Shown here in pieces: positions 1 to 10,758 of a DNA stretch of 64,000 bases; positions within the stretch are counted from its first letter, which is position 1; every line of letters starts with the position of its first letter. The notes below the pieces were generated by a model. The model had not been told where the DNA came from. It ran no database searches and saw only the letters and a list, made by a program, of their open reading frames with translations. Origin of the DNA: Tremella fuciformis. Lineage: Eukaryota > Basidiomycota > Tremellomycetes > Tremellales > Tremellaceae. The stretch covers positions 620,001-684,000 of the forward strand of contig CP136492.1 of the NCBI GenBank assembly GCA_032768795.1, in the 5' to 3' direction. The translations under genes were made by a program, and so were the position numbers.

Positions 1-18
1 AATCCAGGGGAGGCTCAC

Positions 19-2528
19 CTTGTGCAGGTTGGTGTGGCTCACATCACCTCCTACCCTGCCAAGACTGGTCAGGCCGACGAGCGAGTTGCAGTTGGCTCCG
101 TCCACATAGACCTGGCCGCCGTTGTCATGCACAATCTTGCACGCCTCTTCGATGCCCTCCTCGAACACGCCAAAGGTGGACGGGTAGGTGACCATGAACG
201 AGGCCAGCTCGTCCTTGTGCTTCTCCGCCTTCTCCTTGAGGTCGGCCAGGTCGAGAGACCCGTCGTTGAGAGCTTTGATGGGGACAACTTTGTAGCCGAC
301 CATCGCTGCCGATGCGGGGTTGGTTCCGTGCGCAGAAAGGGGGATGAGGCAGACATTGCGGTGGCCCTGCCCCTTCGACTCGTGGTACGCCTTGATGACC
401 ATCAAGCCGGCATACTCGCCCGAGGCGCCCGAGTTGGGCTGCAGAGAGGTCGCATCGTAGCCAGTCACGAGCGAGAGATCCGACTCGAGCTCTTTGAACA
501 TGGTCTGGTAGCCCTTGGCCTGGTCGACGGGTGCGAACGGGTGCACACCGCCAAACTCTTTCCACGAGAGGGGCGACATGGAGGTGGTCGAGTTGAGCTT
601 CATCGTGCACGAGCCGAGAGGGATCATGCCGTGCACCAAAGAGTAGTCCTTCTCTTGCAGGTGCATCATGTACCGCAGCATGTCGGTCTCAGAGTGGTGC
701 TTGTTGAACACGGGCTGGGTGAGGAAGGGGGTGGTACGGGCGAGCTTGTCGAGAGGTTGGGTCGATGTCTCAGCGTCCAGGCCGAGCTCTGTGGACAACG
801 AGTCGAGTGCCTGCGGCTCGATTTGCGACTTGCCGACCGCAGCGTAGAACACGTTCACAATGTCGGTGAGGTCGAGCGGGCCAACCGACTCGTCGAGCGT
901 GACACCAATGGTCTTGTCATCGATTGGGCGGAAGTTGATTCCTGCCGAGACCGATGCCTGATGCACTTGAGCAGCGGAAAGACCGGCGGTCGAGACGTCG
1001 ATTGTCAGGGTATCGAAGTAGGTCGGGTTGGTGATGGTAAAGCCCAAGTCGGTGACTGCCTTGGCCAGGACTTTGGTGAGCGAGTGAACCTTGCCGGCAA
1101 TGCGTTTGAGGCCTTCAGGACCATGGTAGACGGCATACATGGCGGCCATGTTGGCAAGCAGTGCTTGACTGGTATTCAGCTTCGCCGCGTGTTTGAAGAC
1201 AAACATACGCAGTGCAGACGTTGGAAGTGGCCTTTTCTCGGCGGATGTGCTGCTCACGGGCTATACATCAGTTGCGATCCAGATTGTAAAATATGACTCA
1301 CTCTGCAAGGCGAGCCTGTACGCTGGTCCTCCTCGCGCGTCTTTGCTCAGTCCCACCAGCCTGCCGGGCATCTTCCGCTTCATCTCATCGGTACACGCAA
1401 AGAACGCAGCATGCGGTCCACCATACCCTACGGGCACTCCAAATCGCTGCGAATTGCCACACACGATATCCGCGCCCCACTCTCCTGGTGGCTTGAGCAT
1501 GGTCAGAGCCAGCAGGTCGCTGGCCACGACCATCTTGCCTCCGGCCGCTTTGACCTTGCCTGCGACCGCCTCCCAATCTTCGATACCACCATTGACATTG
1601 GGGTACTGCACCAGCGCGCCCATCAGCTTGTCCTTGCCGAGCTCCTCGACCTCGTTCTCAAAGGCCGCGTCGGACGCAGCGACCTTCAGGTCGATGCCGA
1701 ACCCGCTCGCACGAGTCTGGAGGACGGCGATGGTCTGCGGGGCCACGCTGGGGGAGACAAGGAAGACCTTTTTTCCCTTTGCGAAAGCGGGCTTGGGGAC
1801 CGAGGCGAGACACATGGCCATGGCCTCCGCACAGGCGGTCGCCTCGTCCAGCAGCGAGGCGTTGGCGATGGGCAGCGCAGTGAGCGAGATGGCGACGGTC
1901 TGAAAGTTGATCAGGCTCTCGAGACGGCCCTGGGACTGCTCGGGCGAGTAGGGCGTGTACGCAGTGTACCACGCGGGGTTCTCGAGGATCTGCACGTCAG
2001 CCCGGGCCTGCGTGTGATCGATCGACTCGCGTTGCGCTGCACGACCGGTGGGACAATGGCATTGTGGTACCCCATGCCGATATAGCTCTTCATGGGCCGA
2101 TTCATAGCGGCCACCTCCTCTGCGCGGCGCATCATCTCCAGCTCGCTGTACGGCCGCACGCCCTCGCTCGAGGTATCGCGCAGCTCGGCCACCCGCACGC
2201 CCTGGGGAATCGTGTCCGCCACAAAGTCGTCGAGGGACTTGTAGCCCAGCGTCGAGAGCATGGCCTCGACGTCGGCGGCCCGCGGGCCCACATGGCGCGG
2301 GAGGAACGTGTCGACGGGCGTGAACACCGAGGTGGGCGCCGGGTGGTATGACTCGGACGGGGGGTGGGGGTGCGGCTGGGTGGCGGTGGTCGACGAGTGC
2401 AGCGCGGCGGTCGCGCTGGGCTTGAGCAGCCGCGGGGAGGTGCAGAGGGGCCGGCGGGCCGCGCCTAGGCGAGGGGGGAGGCGGGCGAGGGTGATCGCTC
2501 GACGCGAAACGGTGGCGGGGACCAGCAT
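19..2528 (-). CDS. GCV2: Glycine dehydrogenase (decarboxylating), mitochondrial P protein of the glycine cleavage system; 3' part outside window
   Basis: PLP enzyme that decarboxylates glycine and passes the aminomethyl group to lipoylated H protein in the mitochondrial matrix. ATG at 2526-2528 opens an Arg-rich presequence-like N terminus, followed by P-protein signatures: [86 protein letters not shown]. Coding exons 2528-2031, 1989-1302, 1260-1209 and 1168-19 sum to 796 codons, all in frame. Introns: 1990-2030 (GC-AG), 1261-1301 and 1169-1208 (GT-AG). The last visible exon ends in NLHK, where family knowledge places the PLP-binding lysine; GTGAGC follows at 18-13 and the rest of the C-terminal domain lies beyond position 1. 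Family proteins are about 950-1050 aa, so roughly a fifth is missing. The assignment is firm. Confidence 0.95.
1990..2030 (-). other. GC-AG intron of GCV2
   Basis: The 41-nt intron has donor GCGAGT, branch-like CTGAC and acceptor GTGCAG on the minus strand. Only this removal joins VVQRN to ILENPAWY, the arrangement expected of P proteins. GT donors nearby either break the frame or delete conserved residues. Confidence 0.75.
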
Positions 2529-3037
2529 GTCGGGCGACTCCGATCGGACTTGGCGATCGTCTCGCGCAGCGACAAACGAGACGGCTCGAGTTGCTTCGAG
2601 ACACACTTGGGTGGAGAGGAGGAGGGGAAAAGCTGTTCTTCCTCGTCGTGCTCGATCCCCACGCCCGAAACGGAAGACGGGTACGACTTGGAGGTCGTTT
2701 TCCAATCTTTGCTCGTTGACGGACCAAAAGACGAACACGGCGTCGACGAATTTCCAACAATCGATAGGACGCGTCCCTGAGCTGCCTTGGCCTTATCTAT
2801 CCCTCGCTGCTAAAGAGGCGCGTCGGATTAATGCGGACTGCAACGACGAAGACGATGAAATGGAAATACAGCAACAAGAGCATTCTCGTCGCCATCACAG
2901 CAGCTTTGCTCGACTCGCTTATCCCTCTCCCTAAGGGTCAGGGCCATCAGCAATGAGGGAGATAAGGGCCAAAGGAGGGCTGGCTGATGGTGACTAGATA
3001 GCATACACACTAAAGCCCAAGACAACTACGCTCATGC
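2529..3037. other. Intergenic: GCV2 upstream region and 3' flank of the next minus-strand gene
   Basis: About 510 bases lie between the GCV2 start codon and the stop of the secreted-protein gene. Open frames here are unconvincing. I see no RNA gene; it should hold the GCV2 promoter and 5' UTR. Confidence 0.5.
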
Positions 3038-4293
3038 TCACTGTCTACAAACCCGTACCAAGACCCAGCCGAGCAAGACACCCAACAACGCCCATCGACT
3101 TGGCTCGGCAACTGTCGGACTACCTGCTGCCAGCGTTGGGAATGCGTGCGCTCGGAGACTCGGAGCTGCTGTCCCCGCAGTGACTACCGCCCACTGTCCT
3201 GCGCCGGTGGTCAGGCCGTTGACGCCAGGCAGGGCGGATTCGGACACGGTGCTGCTGCTCGCTCCTACGGAAGTGATAGAGGTGGCTGCTGATGCTGATA
3301 CTGACGTGGATGCTGACGCAATTGACGAGGCCGAAGAAGACGATGTGGCAGAGGACGTTTGTGGCTGAGAGGGAGTCGGTGTGCCCGTTGAACCTGTGCT
3401 GAAAGTTGGGGTAGCAGACGACGCCGGGGCGATGGCACTCGCATACTCGTCCGGCAAGAGCGGCGTGCCGTCCACATCCGCATAATCCAGCCCAAAGCCT
3501 ACCATCAGTCTTTTACCTCATTTCCACTAACACGGACCAGCTCACACGTCTCGCCTACATCGGGAAAGAGGTCGTGCGGGCGATTCGTGAGGACCACGAC
3601 GTGCGGGCCATCCGCGAGGCCCGCAGCGGTGAACAGCGTGAAGGGCACCACAAGGTCGGGCGCATACCCGTCGAACGACTCGCGCTCACCGCCATCGAGG
3701 CTGACGGTATAGTTGCCTTTCCTGCTTGTCAGCCTTCCGAGCTTCCAAGGGGCAAAGCTGCAAAAAAGTAAAGCTGGGGGCGGGCTCACGTCGACCGGGC
3801 GGCGCCGTACAGCACGACGCCCGTGCCCTTGAAATACAGAGTCACACCGTTATCCTGCCCGCAAGTGGTATGGTACGTCCCGTTATGGTAGAGCGGGAGG
3901 GACGAGGCGTCCATCGAGCGCTGCGTCGCGTTGGTCGCCGAGTCGATCCACAGGTCGACCGTGTCGACCGTGGTGTACGCGAAGAAGGGCGCGCCGTCGT
4001 CGATCGTGGTGGTCATTTTTGCTGTACTCAAGTGAGCGAATAGATCAATAATCAATGAGCAGTGATGAATGGCGTGGGAAGCTTGTGCTCTTGATAGTCA
4101 GAGTGACCGAGGGAACAACGGATCCCTCTGCGCCGCTTCACATCTTGGGCTCGATAGCCAAGGATCAGCCTTTACGCTAGGCTCGTGTCAAAGGCGGATG
4201 CGGCACGGGGTCACCGAGGGCAGCGATCACGACGACAAAGGAGACGAGGGCGGGGATGAAAGAACGGACCGACAGGGTATGCGGTAACAGCAT
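3038..4293 (-). CDS. Putative secreted, C-terminally anchored cell-surface protein (beta-sandwich-like domain plus Ser/Thr stalk)
   Basis: Core exons: about 4030-3788 (motifs YHNGTYHTT and LYFKGTGVVLYGAA), about 3720-3540 (GNYTVSLDGGERESF, DGPHVVVLTN) and 3500-3038 (GLDYADVDG, then a Ser/Thr/Ala-rich stalk and a hydrophobic tail ending VRVCRQ). Such an N-glycosylatable, jelly-roll-like domain followed by an S/T stalk and hydrophobic C terminus is common in basidiomycete surface proteins; the function is unknown. A likely first exon begins with ATG at 4293 and encodes a hydrophobic signal peptide (MLLPHTLSVRSFIPALVSFV). Its join to the core needs an unusually long intron of about 220 nt with a weak donor, so the 5' structure is uncertain. 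The anchor could be GPI or a single transmembrane helix. Confidence 0.6.
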
Positions 4294-4407
4294 GGACGAT
4301 CTCCTTTCAAGCGATGAGGAAAGCGGCACGGTACAATTTACAGCGATGCATTGTTTTTGTACTTTTCAATTTTCTAGATGTTCCTAACGTACTGCGTGCC
4401 CCGCGAG

Positions 4408-5706
4408 CTAGAATCCGATATCAAGACCGAGACCGATGACTGGTCCGACGCTCACTCTGCCCAACTTGGCCCCGACTCTATCAAGCAGATCGTCCGGTTC
4501 CAAGTCACACTCGTCAAGATCACCGAGATTTGATTGAGGCGAGTAGGTATAATCTTCGAGATCCTCGCACGACGTGGCGGGTGTGACGCACTCTGAGCAA
4601 TTTTCGGAGGACGAGGTGGACGAAGACATGGAGCGGATCAACGGAGGTGGGAGGGCAAAGTCTTCGACGTCTTCGCACGAGTCGGCCATGGCAAAGTAGG
4701 TCGATGACGGAGATGGCGAAGGGATGAGGAAGGGCGTGCGCGGAGAAGGCGAGGTAGCCAGGGTGGAGATATCCGGGATGGAAGAGAGAAAGGCGCTTGC
4801 AGCGGCGGACAGCGAGCCGTCGTCGTCATCGTCTTCCGACTCGTAGTCGTACTCGTCGGCGACTTCAACGACGTCCACCTCGACATTGTCGCCCAGGAAG
4901 TCGTCGACGGCGACAGCGGCAGAGACAGTGACGCCATCTTCGACCTCTTCAGCCGGGAACGGGGTGACCTCGTCCTCGAACGCCGAGTAGACCTTTGACT
5001 CGGCCCACTCGTGCTGCCTCGCAAAGTCGTCCTCTTCTCCTAGACTCTCGTAAATCTCCTCGAACCATCCCTCCTCGTCGGCCTCGTCAACAACACCGAG
5101 ACCCATGGCGGTCTCGCTCCTCCAGTCGGTGAACTCGGGGGAAGCAGGGGCAGAAGCGGGCTCGTCGACCGACTTCCACGCGCTCCTCACGGCCTCCCTC
5201 ACGACAACGCCCTTCCACAGAGCGCTGGCGTCGTCCCTGGCCCCGAGGCCGGGCTCGAGGTTGGAGAGCTTGAGCTCGGAGAGGTGGAGGAGGCGGTGCC
5301 CGAGGGGCGTGAGGGTGGGCTTGGTGTTGGAAGGGAACCTCATCTCGTCAATCTGGAACGAAGCGGGTATGAATCGTCTGCGCAAACGGGGTGCGGTCTG
5401 GTCGGCTTCGTGTGTAGAAGCGGGTATGTCGAAACGGACAGATGTAACTTTTTTACCGTGACCTGCGAGAGGGGTGGACTTGGGCGTCGAGCCTATCCTG
5501 TGGTCGGTGGTGGGTGTCCTGGGAGGGACCGCGTCGTCTGTGAGACGGCTGATTTGTTCCTGTGCGGGGTGAAGCAGTATAGAGCTGGGGAGAGCGAGGG
5601 CGGTATATGGGACTGCATGCTGGGCAATGAAGACGTTGAGGTCGTTGCTCGGCGTGGGTGACAGCGTGAAGGCTGGTCTAGGGTTGGACAGTGGTGTCAA
5701 GGGTGA
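4408..5706 (-). CDS. Hypothetical acidic, low-complexity protein
   Basis: The open frame encodes about 430 residues rich in Ser, Pro, Asp and Glu. Features are a basic patch (RLRRRFIPASFQIDEMRF), a conserved-looking helix (TLTPLGHRLLHLSELKL), long Asp/Glu runs in the middle (YDYESEDDDDDGS) and repeated CEDLEDY/CEDVEDF segments near the end. The frame is open upstream to a TAG at about 5707, which could itself be the end of an intron (gcctag). The first in-frame ATG is only at 5343, so either translation starts there (about 311 aa) or an upstream exon supplies the start. A possible extra intron lies near 5450. I recognise no domain; cytosolic or nuclear location is a guess. Confidence 0.55.
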   Translation of the reverse strand, partial: SPLTPLSNPRPAFTLSPTPSNDLNVFIAQHAVPYTALALPSSILLHPAQEQISRLTDDAVPPRTPTTDHRIGSTPKSTPLAGHGKKVTSVRFDIPASTHEADQTAPRLRRRFIPASFQIDEMRFPSNTKPTLTPLGHRLLHLSELKLSNLEPGLGARDDASALWKGVVVREAVRSAWKSVDEPASAPASPEFTDWRSETAMGLGVVDEADEEGWFEEIYESLGEEDDFARQHEWAESKVYSAFEDEVTPFPAEEVEDGVTVSAAVAVDDFLGDNVEVDVVEVADEYDYESEDDDDDGSLSAAASAFLSSIPDISTLATSPSPRTPFLIPSPSPSSTYFAMADSCEDVEDFALPPPLIRSMSSSTSSSENCSECVTPATSCEDLEDYTYSPQSNLGDLDECDLEPDDLLDRVGAKLGRVSVGPVIGLGLDIGF

Positions 5707-7036
5707 CGTCTAGGCGTCTGAACGGGTGGTGGGGTGGGGTGTCGACGTGGTATCGACTGGGGCTCGCTGGGTCTTATATCTAGGCAGACATGTTGGATGT
5801 CTGTCGGATATAAGATGAAGTAGTGAGAGTTGTTGATGAAGAGAGTGAAAGAGAAAGGAGGGGGGGAAGGGGGCGTCGTATATAGCGAGCGAGTCTTTCC
5901 TCTCCTGGACTGGCCTGGGAAAGGAAAGGACGGGTGACGGACGGCTGAGTCACTCGGAATACCAATTCAAAGGTGCCACGACTCGAAATTCACGTCCCTG
6001 ACCAACAAGATTATTCAGCTCTCCTCTCGCGCCTGTTGGTCTTCGTAAGTCTCAGGCACCCGGACACATACCCCTCAACTCCGGTCGGCCAGTCGCTCAT
6101 TCGGTCCCGAGCGCCGCGTCGCCGAGCCCATTGGTCTGGGTCCGAGAGACAGCGAGGAAAACCCCCGTTTCTTGGCGTGACATGCCCTTGCTCTGCTCAA
6201 GAGACAGCCAAGAGACGAGGCAGCCAAGAAACCTAGCCGCTGCGCAGCCCTTCGAGACGCGCGAGACGCGGTGCTCATCGACTGACTGCCAGCCATGAAT
6301 GGTCTTGCATCTCGGGGTCGGGACCATCCCGAGATTCAAAAGCAAGACGACCCGACCGGTCGCTGGTTTCGGCCGACTTTTCACGTCTATTCGTGTAGGC
6401 ATTTCGCCATCGTTACGACCCCTCATGCCCCTCAGCCCTCGGACAGCTCCGGCACCCCGGCGCCTGTCACCTTGGCTGATCCCGAGAAGCAGAGGCAGTG
6501 GCAGTGACAGAAGGCCCAGACATTCGGGGCGCAGACGGCGAGTTTATCTGATTGTCTCCCCCGGTTCTGGTCCCCGGCGGCCTCCTGGACAGACGCGGCC
6601 CCCGGCCATAGAACTGAGAGATGTACGAGAGCGATCTGACGAGGGGACCGGACGCCTGCTCGGGAGCTCGGAATGAGCTCGATACAATTGTCTGTCGGTG
6701 AGGTCGGAAGTCCGGAATCGCAATCGCGGAGGACGTCCGCAGGTCCGCCGGAGAAGCACGCGGCGCGTCGTTGGGCGATGGACGTGTCTGACAGAGGAGG
6801 TGAGGTGGTCCTGAGCACCTGCAATGCTGGGTACGCGACACAGCCTCAATCCTCCAGACCTCTATTATGTACTCGTGCATCATTGCAACACGCGACGATG
6901 GAAGATGGGTTAGTCAACCGTCGTCGGCGTGGTGATCAGGCACCGCACTAGCGTGAATGACTCAACCGCCCATCTATCCGTCCAGCTCACATTCTCTGAT
7001 CTCTAACCAAAGCTCACATCGCTATCTAGCACAGAG
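5707..7036. other. Intergenic region without a recognisable gene
   Basis: About 1.3 kb. Several short overlapping frames exist on both strands, but none carries a domain, plausible start or splice logic. Pyrimidine-rich stretches around 5830-5880 suit a promoter for the minus-strand gene, and the segment just before 7037 is the upstream region of the YdeI-like gene. Confidence 0.5.
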
Positions 7037-7843
7037 ATGCCCCCGCGCTCACCCGAGCTGCTCCTGCCCAGCGCGGCCGCATGGCGCACCTGGCTCGCCG
7101 CGCACCACTTGACCCACACCCCCATCTACCTCGTCGTCAACCGCGCCGTCCCCCCTGTGGGCGTGACGACGCTCACGCCGAGCGAGGCGCTGGACGAAGC
7201 GCTCTGCTACGGGTGGATCGACTCTGGGGGCGGGCGGCGCGATGCCCATTTGCACCACCTGCGCTTCGGCCCCCGTCGCGCGCCCGGCAAGTCCGCCTGG
7301 TCTGCGCGGAACCGCGAGCACGTCGCGCGGCTCGAAGAGCAGGGGCGGCTCGCGCCGCCGGGCGAGGAGGCGGTGGAGCTCGCGAGGGAGAGCGGCATGT
7401 GGGATGCGGCGTATTCCTCGACCCCACCCGGTGATCTGTTGGATGCGGTGCGTGATGCGGGTGTGGTGCGTGAGTGGGAGGAGAGGGGGAAGGCGGAGCG
7501 GTATGCCTGGTGTGTCCGTCTTGGCAGTGCGCCGTGGGGTTCGGAGCTGCGCAAGAGAAAGATTGAGGGGATACTACGAGAACTGGGAGCGTTGGTGGGT
7601 GAGGCGGGTGGGGATGGGAAGAGTAAAAAGGCTGGGACCAAGAGAGCAAAGACAAGCAAATTGAATTCGCTTGCCGAGGACGACAAACCTTCGTCAGCAT
7701 TGAGGGACCCCTTCCGCTCGAGCACCACCACGACGACGGCTAAACGCAAGAAGGATGCCCATACCACTGACGACACATCCACCAACTCGCCTCTTCGGCG
7801 CTCGTCGAGGCTGAGAGGCACCGCTCGTCCCGAGAAGACATGA
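7037..7843 (+). CDS. YdeI/OmpD-associated-like protein with basic C-terminal tail
   Basis: Single-exon frame of 268 aa. Residues about 15-150 show the YdeI-family pattern: AWRTWLAAHH, EALDEALCYGWIDSGGG, LRFGPRRAPGKSAWSARNREHVARL, ARESGMWDAAYSS. The family is best known from bacteria, where it was linked to bacteriocin or polymyxin protection; the biochemical role is unclear and nothing here shows one. The last 90 residues are Lys/Arg/Ser-rich (KKAGTKRAKTSK, RRSSRLRG), resembling a nuclear or nucleolar targeting tail and absent from bacterial members as I know them. ATG at 7037 is the first in frame. Ancient transfer from bacteria is possible; base composition resembles its neighbours. Confidence 0.75.
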   Translation: MPPRSPELLLPSAAAWRTWLAAHHLTHTPIYLVVNRAVPPVGVTTLTPSEALDEALCYGWIDSGGGRRDAHLHHLRFGPRRAPGKSAWSARNREHVARLEEQGRLAPPGEEAVELARESGMWDAAYSSTPPGDLLDAVRDAGVVREWEERGKAERYAWCVRLGSAPWGSELRKRKIEGILRELGALVGEAGGDGKSKKAGTKRAKTSKLNSLAEDDKPSSALRDPFRSSTTTTTAKRKKDAHTTDDTSTNSPLRRSSRLRGTARPEKT

Positions 7844-8148
7844 GCAGATCTATGATCCAGCACTGCACAATTACCACACATATTTCCAGGTTGCTTTTAT
7901 GCATAAGGTAGTGTCGGGTAGTACTGTTCCCCATCCAGGCCAGACGCAGCAATCTCGCTCAATCTCCCTTGTAAGGTATCGCCGTTGCGCTGAGAAAGTA
8001 CAGAGTCTGTCCAGTCGCCTCGCGTCACAAAGGTGTGACTGATGGCAGGACGAGAAGCCAGCGGGAGGCCGCTCTAGGCTGTCTTTCGTCCAAGTGGGCT
8101 GCTTGCCGCCTGGTGTGATACTTAAGCCGGTCCTGGTGAAAAGGCTAA

Positions 8149-10560
8149 TCACTTCGGCCGCTGCAATACCACTACCTTCTTCTCCTTGGCCGGCTTGCTC
8201 TCCTCGACCGGGTCGTCAAGATGTCCATACGGTTTCCGCGGCGTCCAAGGCTGTTCCCACATGCCATGGCCCCAGCCTCCACGGCCACCAAAGCCACCAC
8301 GACCCCTGCCGCGGTTCCCGGCCTCGGGCCCCCAGGTGGACCAGAACGAGTCAAAGTCAGGTCCTGGTGGCGGAGGCGGCGGCATGCCAAATGGACCGGG
8401 AGGTCGAGGTGGCCTAAATCCATGGCCCCTGCCGCCTCTCGGCGAGAAAGGCGGCACACCAGGCGGTCCGTCACTCCAGAAGTCGGCGACATATGGAGGA
8501 GGTGGGAAAGGAGGTGGGGGCGGCCCGGGTGGGCGGCCTCTTGGCGAGAAGGGAGGTGGTTCGGGTCGCCCTGATCGCGTGAGCAGACGTGGCGGAGGTG
8601 GGGATGGCGGCTCGCCGACGAATGGAGGAACCGGTGGCGGAGGCCGGATTGGTCGATCAGGTCGTTGCAACAGCTCAAATTGAGGACTGCGGCGACCATC
8701 GCGATCTCGTCGATCCCTTCCTCTGCCACGCCCACCCCTGCCTCGGCGACCACCACCTCGACCTCGCCCGCCTCGGAACCCACCTCCACTACTACTGCTT
8801 TCGGTATCAGAGGAATCCGATTCGTGTTTGCTTGTTCGGGTATACAGACCAGCTGGCGGTTGGTGTTCATCTTTGGACTTGTTGGTTGGACTAGTCGGTT
8901 GATCCTGCTCCAAAATGGGGAGCTTCGGAGAAGCGGTCAGAGGCGAACCTTGCGATGCAGACAACGTCTTTGCTGGGACAGATACTCCTGGAGCAGGAAA
9001 GGGAGTGTCGTCTGAAGCCGGCCTCCGCAGGATCTTGTACTCTTTAGCAGGCTCGTCTTCTTGTTGATGACCTCTCCGGCGCTCGCCATGACGCTCATGC
9101 CGGCCGTGCCCCCGGCCTCGCTTACCGTCTTCTCTGGGCCCGCGCTCCGAGCGATCGTGACGATCATGGTGTTCGTGGCCGTGCTCATGTCCATGACCAT
9201 GAGTCATGCCCCTGCCTCTGCCTCTACCCTCGCTCCGTCCGCGACCTCGTCCGCGTCGTCCTCTGCCCCGCCCTTCGGCAAAGCCGTCCTCACTCTCGTG
9301 ATCGCGCAATACCTCCAAGATCACTTCGAATCGCTCTGCTTCTTGACTAAGAGCGTACCCCTCGCCACGTTCTACATACTTGCTGTCTTCGATGTCGAGC
9401 TCGGCCGCCTCAACCGCAAGTGGCGGATTCGCCACGTACAGGATCGGTCTCTGAAGCTCGTTCAAATCCCCATTGCGATCTTCTTCATCAGATCGTTGGC
9501 CTTCATCGTTTCCGGCCGCTACCTCCGCGGCGTCGATTGTGGCGAAGAAGGCCACACAGCTCAGAACGGACTGGGCCCAGGGTTCTACCCCGTCGATGGG
9601 AATTGGCAATGACGACAGCTCGCTTATATCGCTCAGCTCTGCGTCACGCTGAATTCGCAATCCAACGCCTTTCTTGTAGTTCGTTCCCGATTGTACCGTG
9701 AGAGACGGGTCGGCCGAGAGGATCTTCCACTGTCGGGACGCGTGCTCGACGTAGCGTGCTGCTGATCGAGAGGCGACAGCCGAAGCTGAAGAGCCCTTCT
9801 TGAGCAGGTCTAAAGTGCGAATGCCTGCGATTCAGCTGTGTGTCTGACGAGCGACCGGGAGGACTTACCATCTAGTGGCACAATCACCTCCCAGCCCTTC
9901 GCAACTAGGCGTCTGACGCTTTTTAGGGCCCACATCAGTGCGGAAACATCCACAACCACCGCACGCCATGCTTCCTTGTCATCTTCATCGTCGTCTGACG
10001 GCTCCCCCTGAGAGCCTTCATCCGGATCATCGATTCTTGCCACTCTGTTCTGTCGTGCATTGACATCGTGCTCTGCGCCAGTCTTGGCAGCCTCTTTCCG
10101 CGGCTGCTGCGGCAAGCCCGGGATGGTAGTAGTGTTGAGAGACTGGACACGAGACTCGAGCTCTGATATCTGATGCGTCAACAAGGCGGTCGACAACGCC
10201 TTGTTGAGCGCGGCTTGTTTTGCCGCCTGCGGCATCAGCCTCGTGCTCGCACAGACGGGGCGGGCCGTGCACGCGCTATGCGAGAGGGGTGACATACCTT
10301 CTGTTGCTCGTCGAGCATGATGGTGGGAATGCCGGGTGGCAAATGCGGCAAAGGACTAGCCCTCCATGTTATAGGTTCTTGAAGCGATCGAGCCAGGCGG
10401 GAAAGACATTGACAGTTGTCACACCGTCAGCTCTGGCGGGGGCCGGCAGGTCGACTGCTGCTGTGACAAGAGACGATGAGACGGAAGAGAAAGTATAAGA
10501 CAGTAGATGCGCAGAACGACAGCCGACTCGTGTTTTGGCCTGCTGCAGCTGCTGCGACAT
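8149..10560 (-). CDS. PIN-domain protein (SMG5/6-like fold) with RG/RGG- and proline-rich C terminus
   Basis: Well-supported exons are about 10390-10298, 10226-9869 and 9824-8149. Introns 10227-10297 (GTATGT...CTGAT...CAG) and 9825-9868 (GTAAGT...CTGAAT...CAG) preserve the frame. The order is a short coiled segment (HQISELESRVQSLN), an acidic linker, then a PIN-like core: VVVDVSALMWALKSVRRLVAKG, VIVPLDG, and an Ala/Ser-rich helix (SRSAARYVEHA). One acidic PIN residue is visible (VVVDVS). The C-terminal ~350 residues hold RGRGRG repeats, a His/Gly tract and long Pro runs, typical of RNA-binding disordered tails. Role in RNA decay or surveillance is inference. A candidate start ATG lies at 10560 (MSQQLQQAK), but the exon join between it and 10390 is not resolved. 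Confidence 0.65.
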
Positions 10561-10758
10561 GCAAGAAGTAGCCAGAGTCGTCCGCTAACACAAAGGATCA
10601 GTCGCCGCCATCAGCACACGTGGTATTTGCCTGGGGGGTTATCAATCCATCAATATGCCCAATCGCCATTGGCCATCCCATCTTTCCTCGCGCATCGAAG
10701 TATCCGTCCATCGTCCTACACCTGTAGCGCTGCAACAAGCAGTTGCAAGTACGCCAGG

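Noticed and set aside
22..1296. Long plus-strand frame opposite GCV2
   Set aside because: Complement shadow of GCV2 exons; no domain, starts with GTG, and the minus strand explains all conserved sequence.
4069..4287. 72-aa plus-strand frame
   Set aside because: Lies opposite the predicted signal-peptide exon and long intron of the secreted-protein gene; no motif.
8186..8683. Gly/Pro-rich plus-strand frame
   Set aside because: Mirror of the proline/RGG-rich tail of the PIN-domain gene; composition alone keeps it open.
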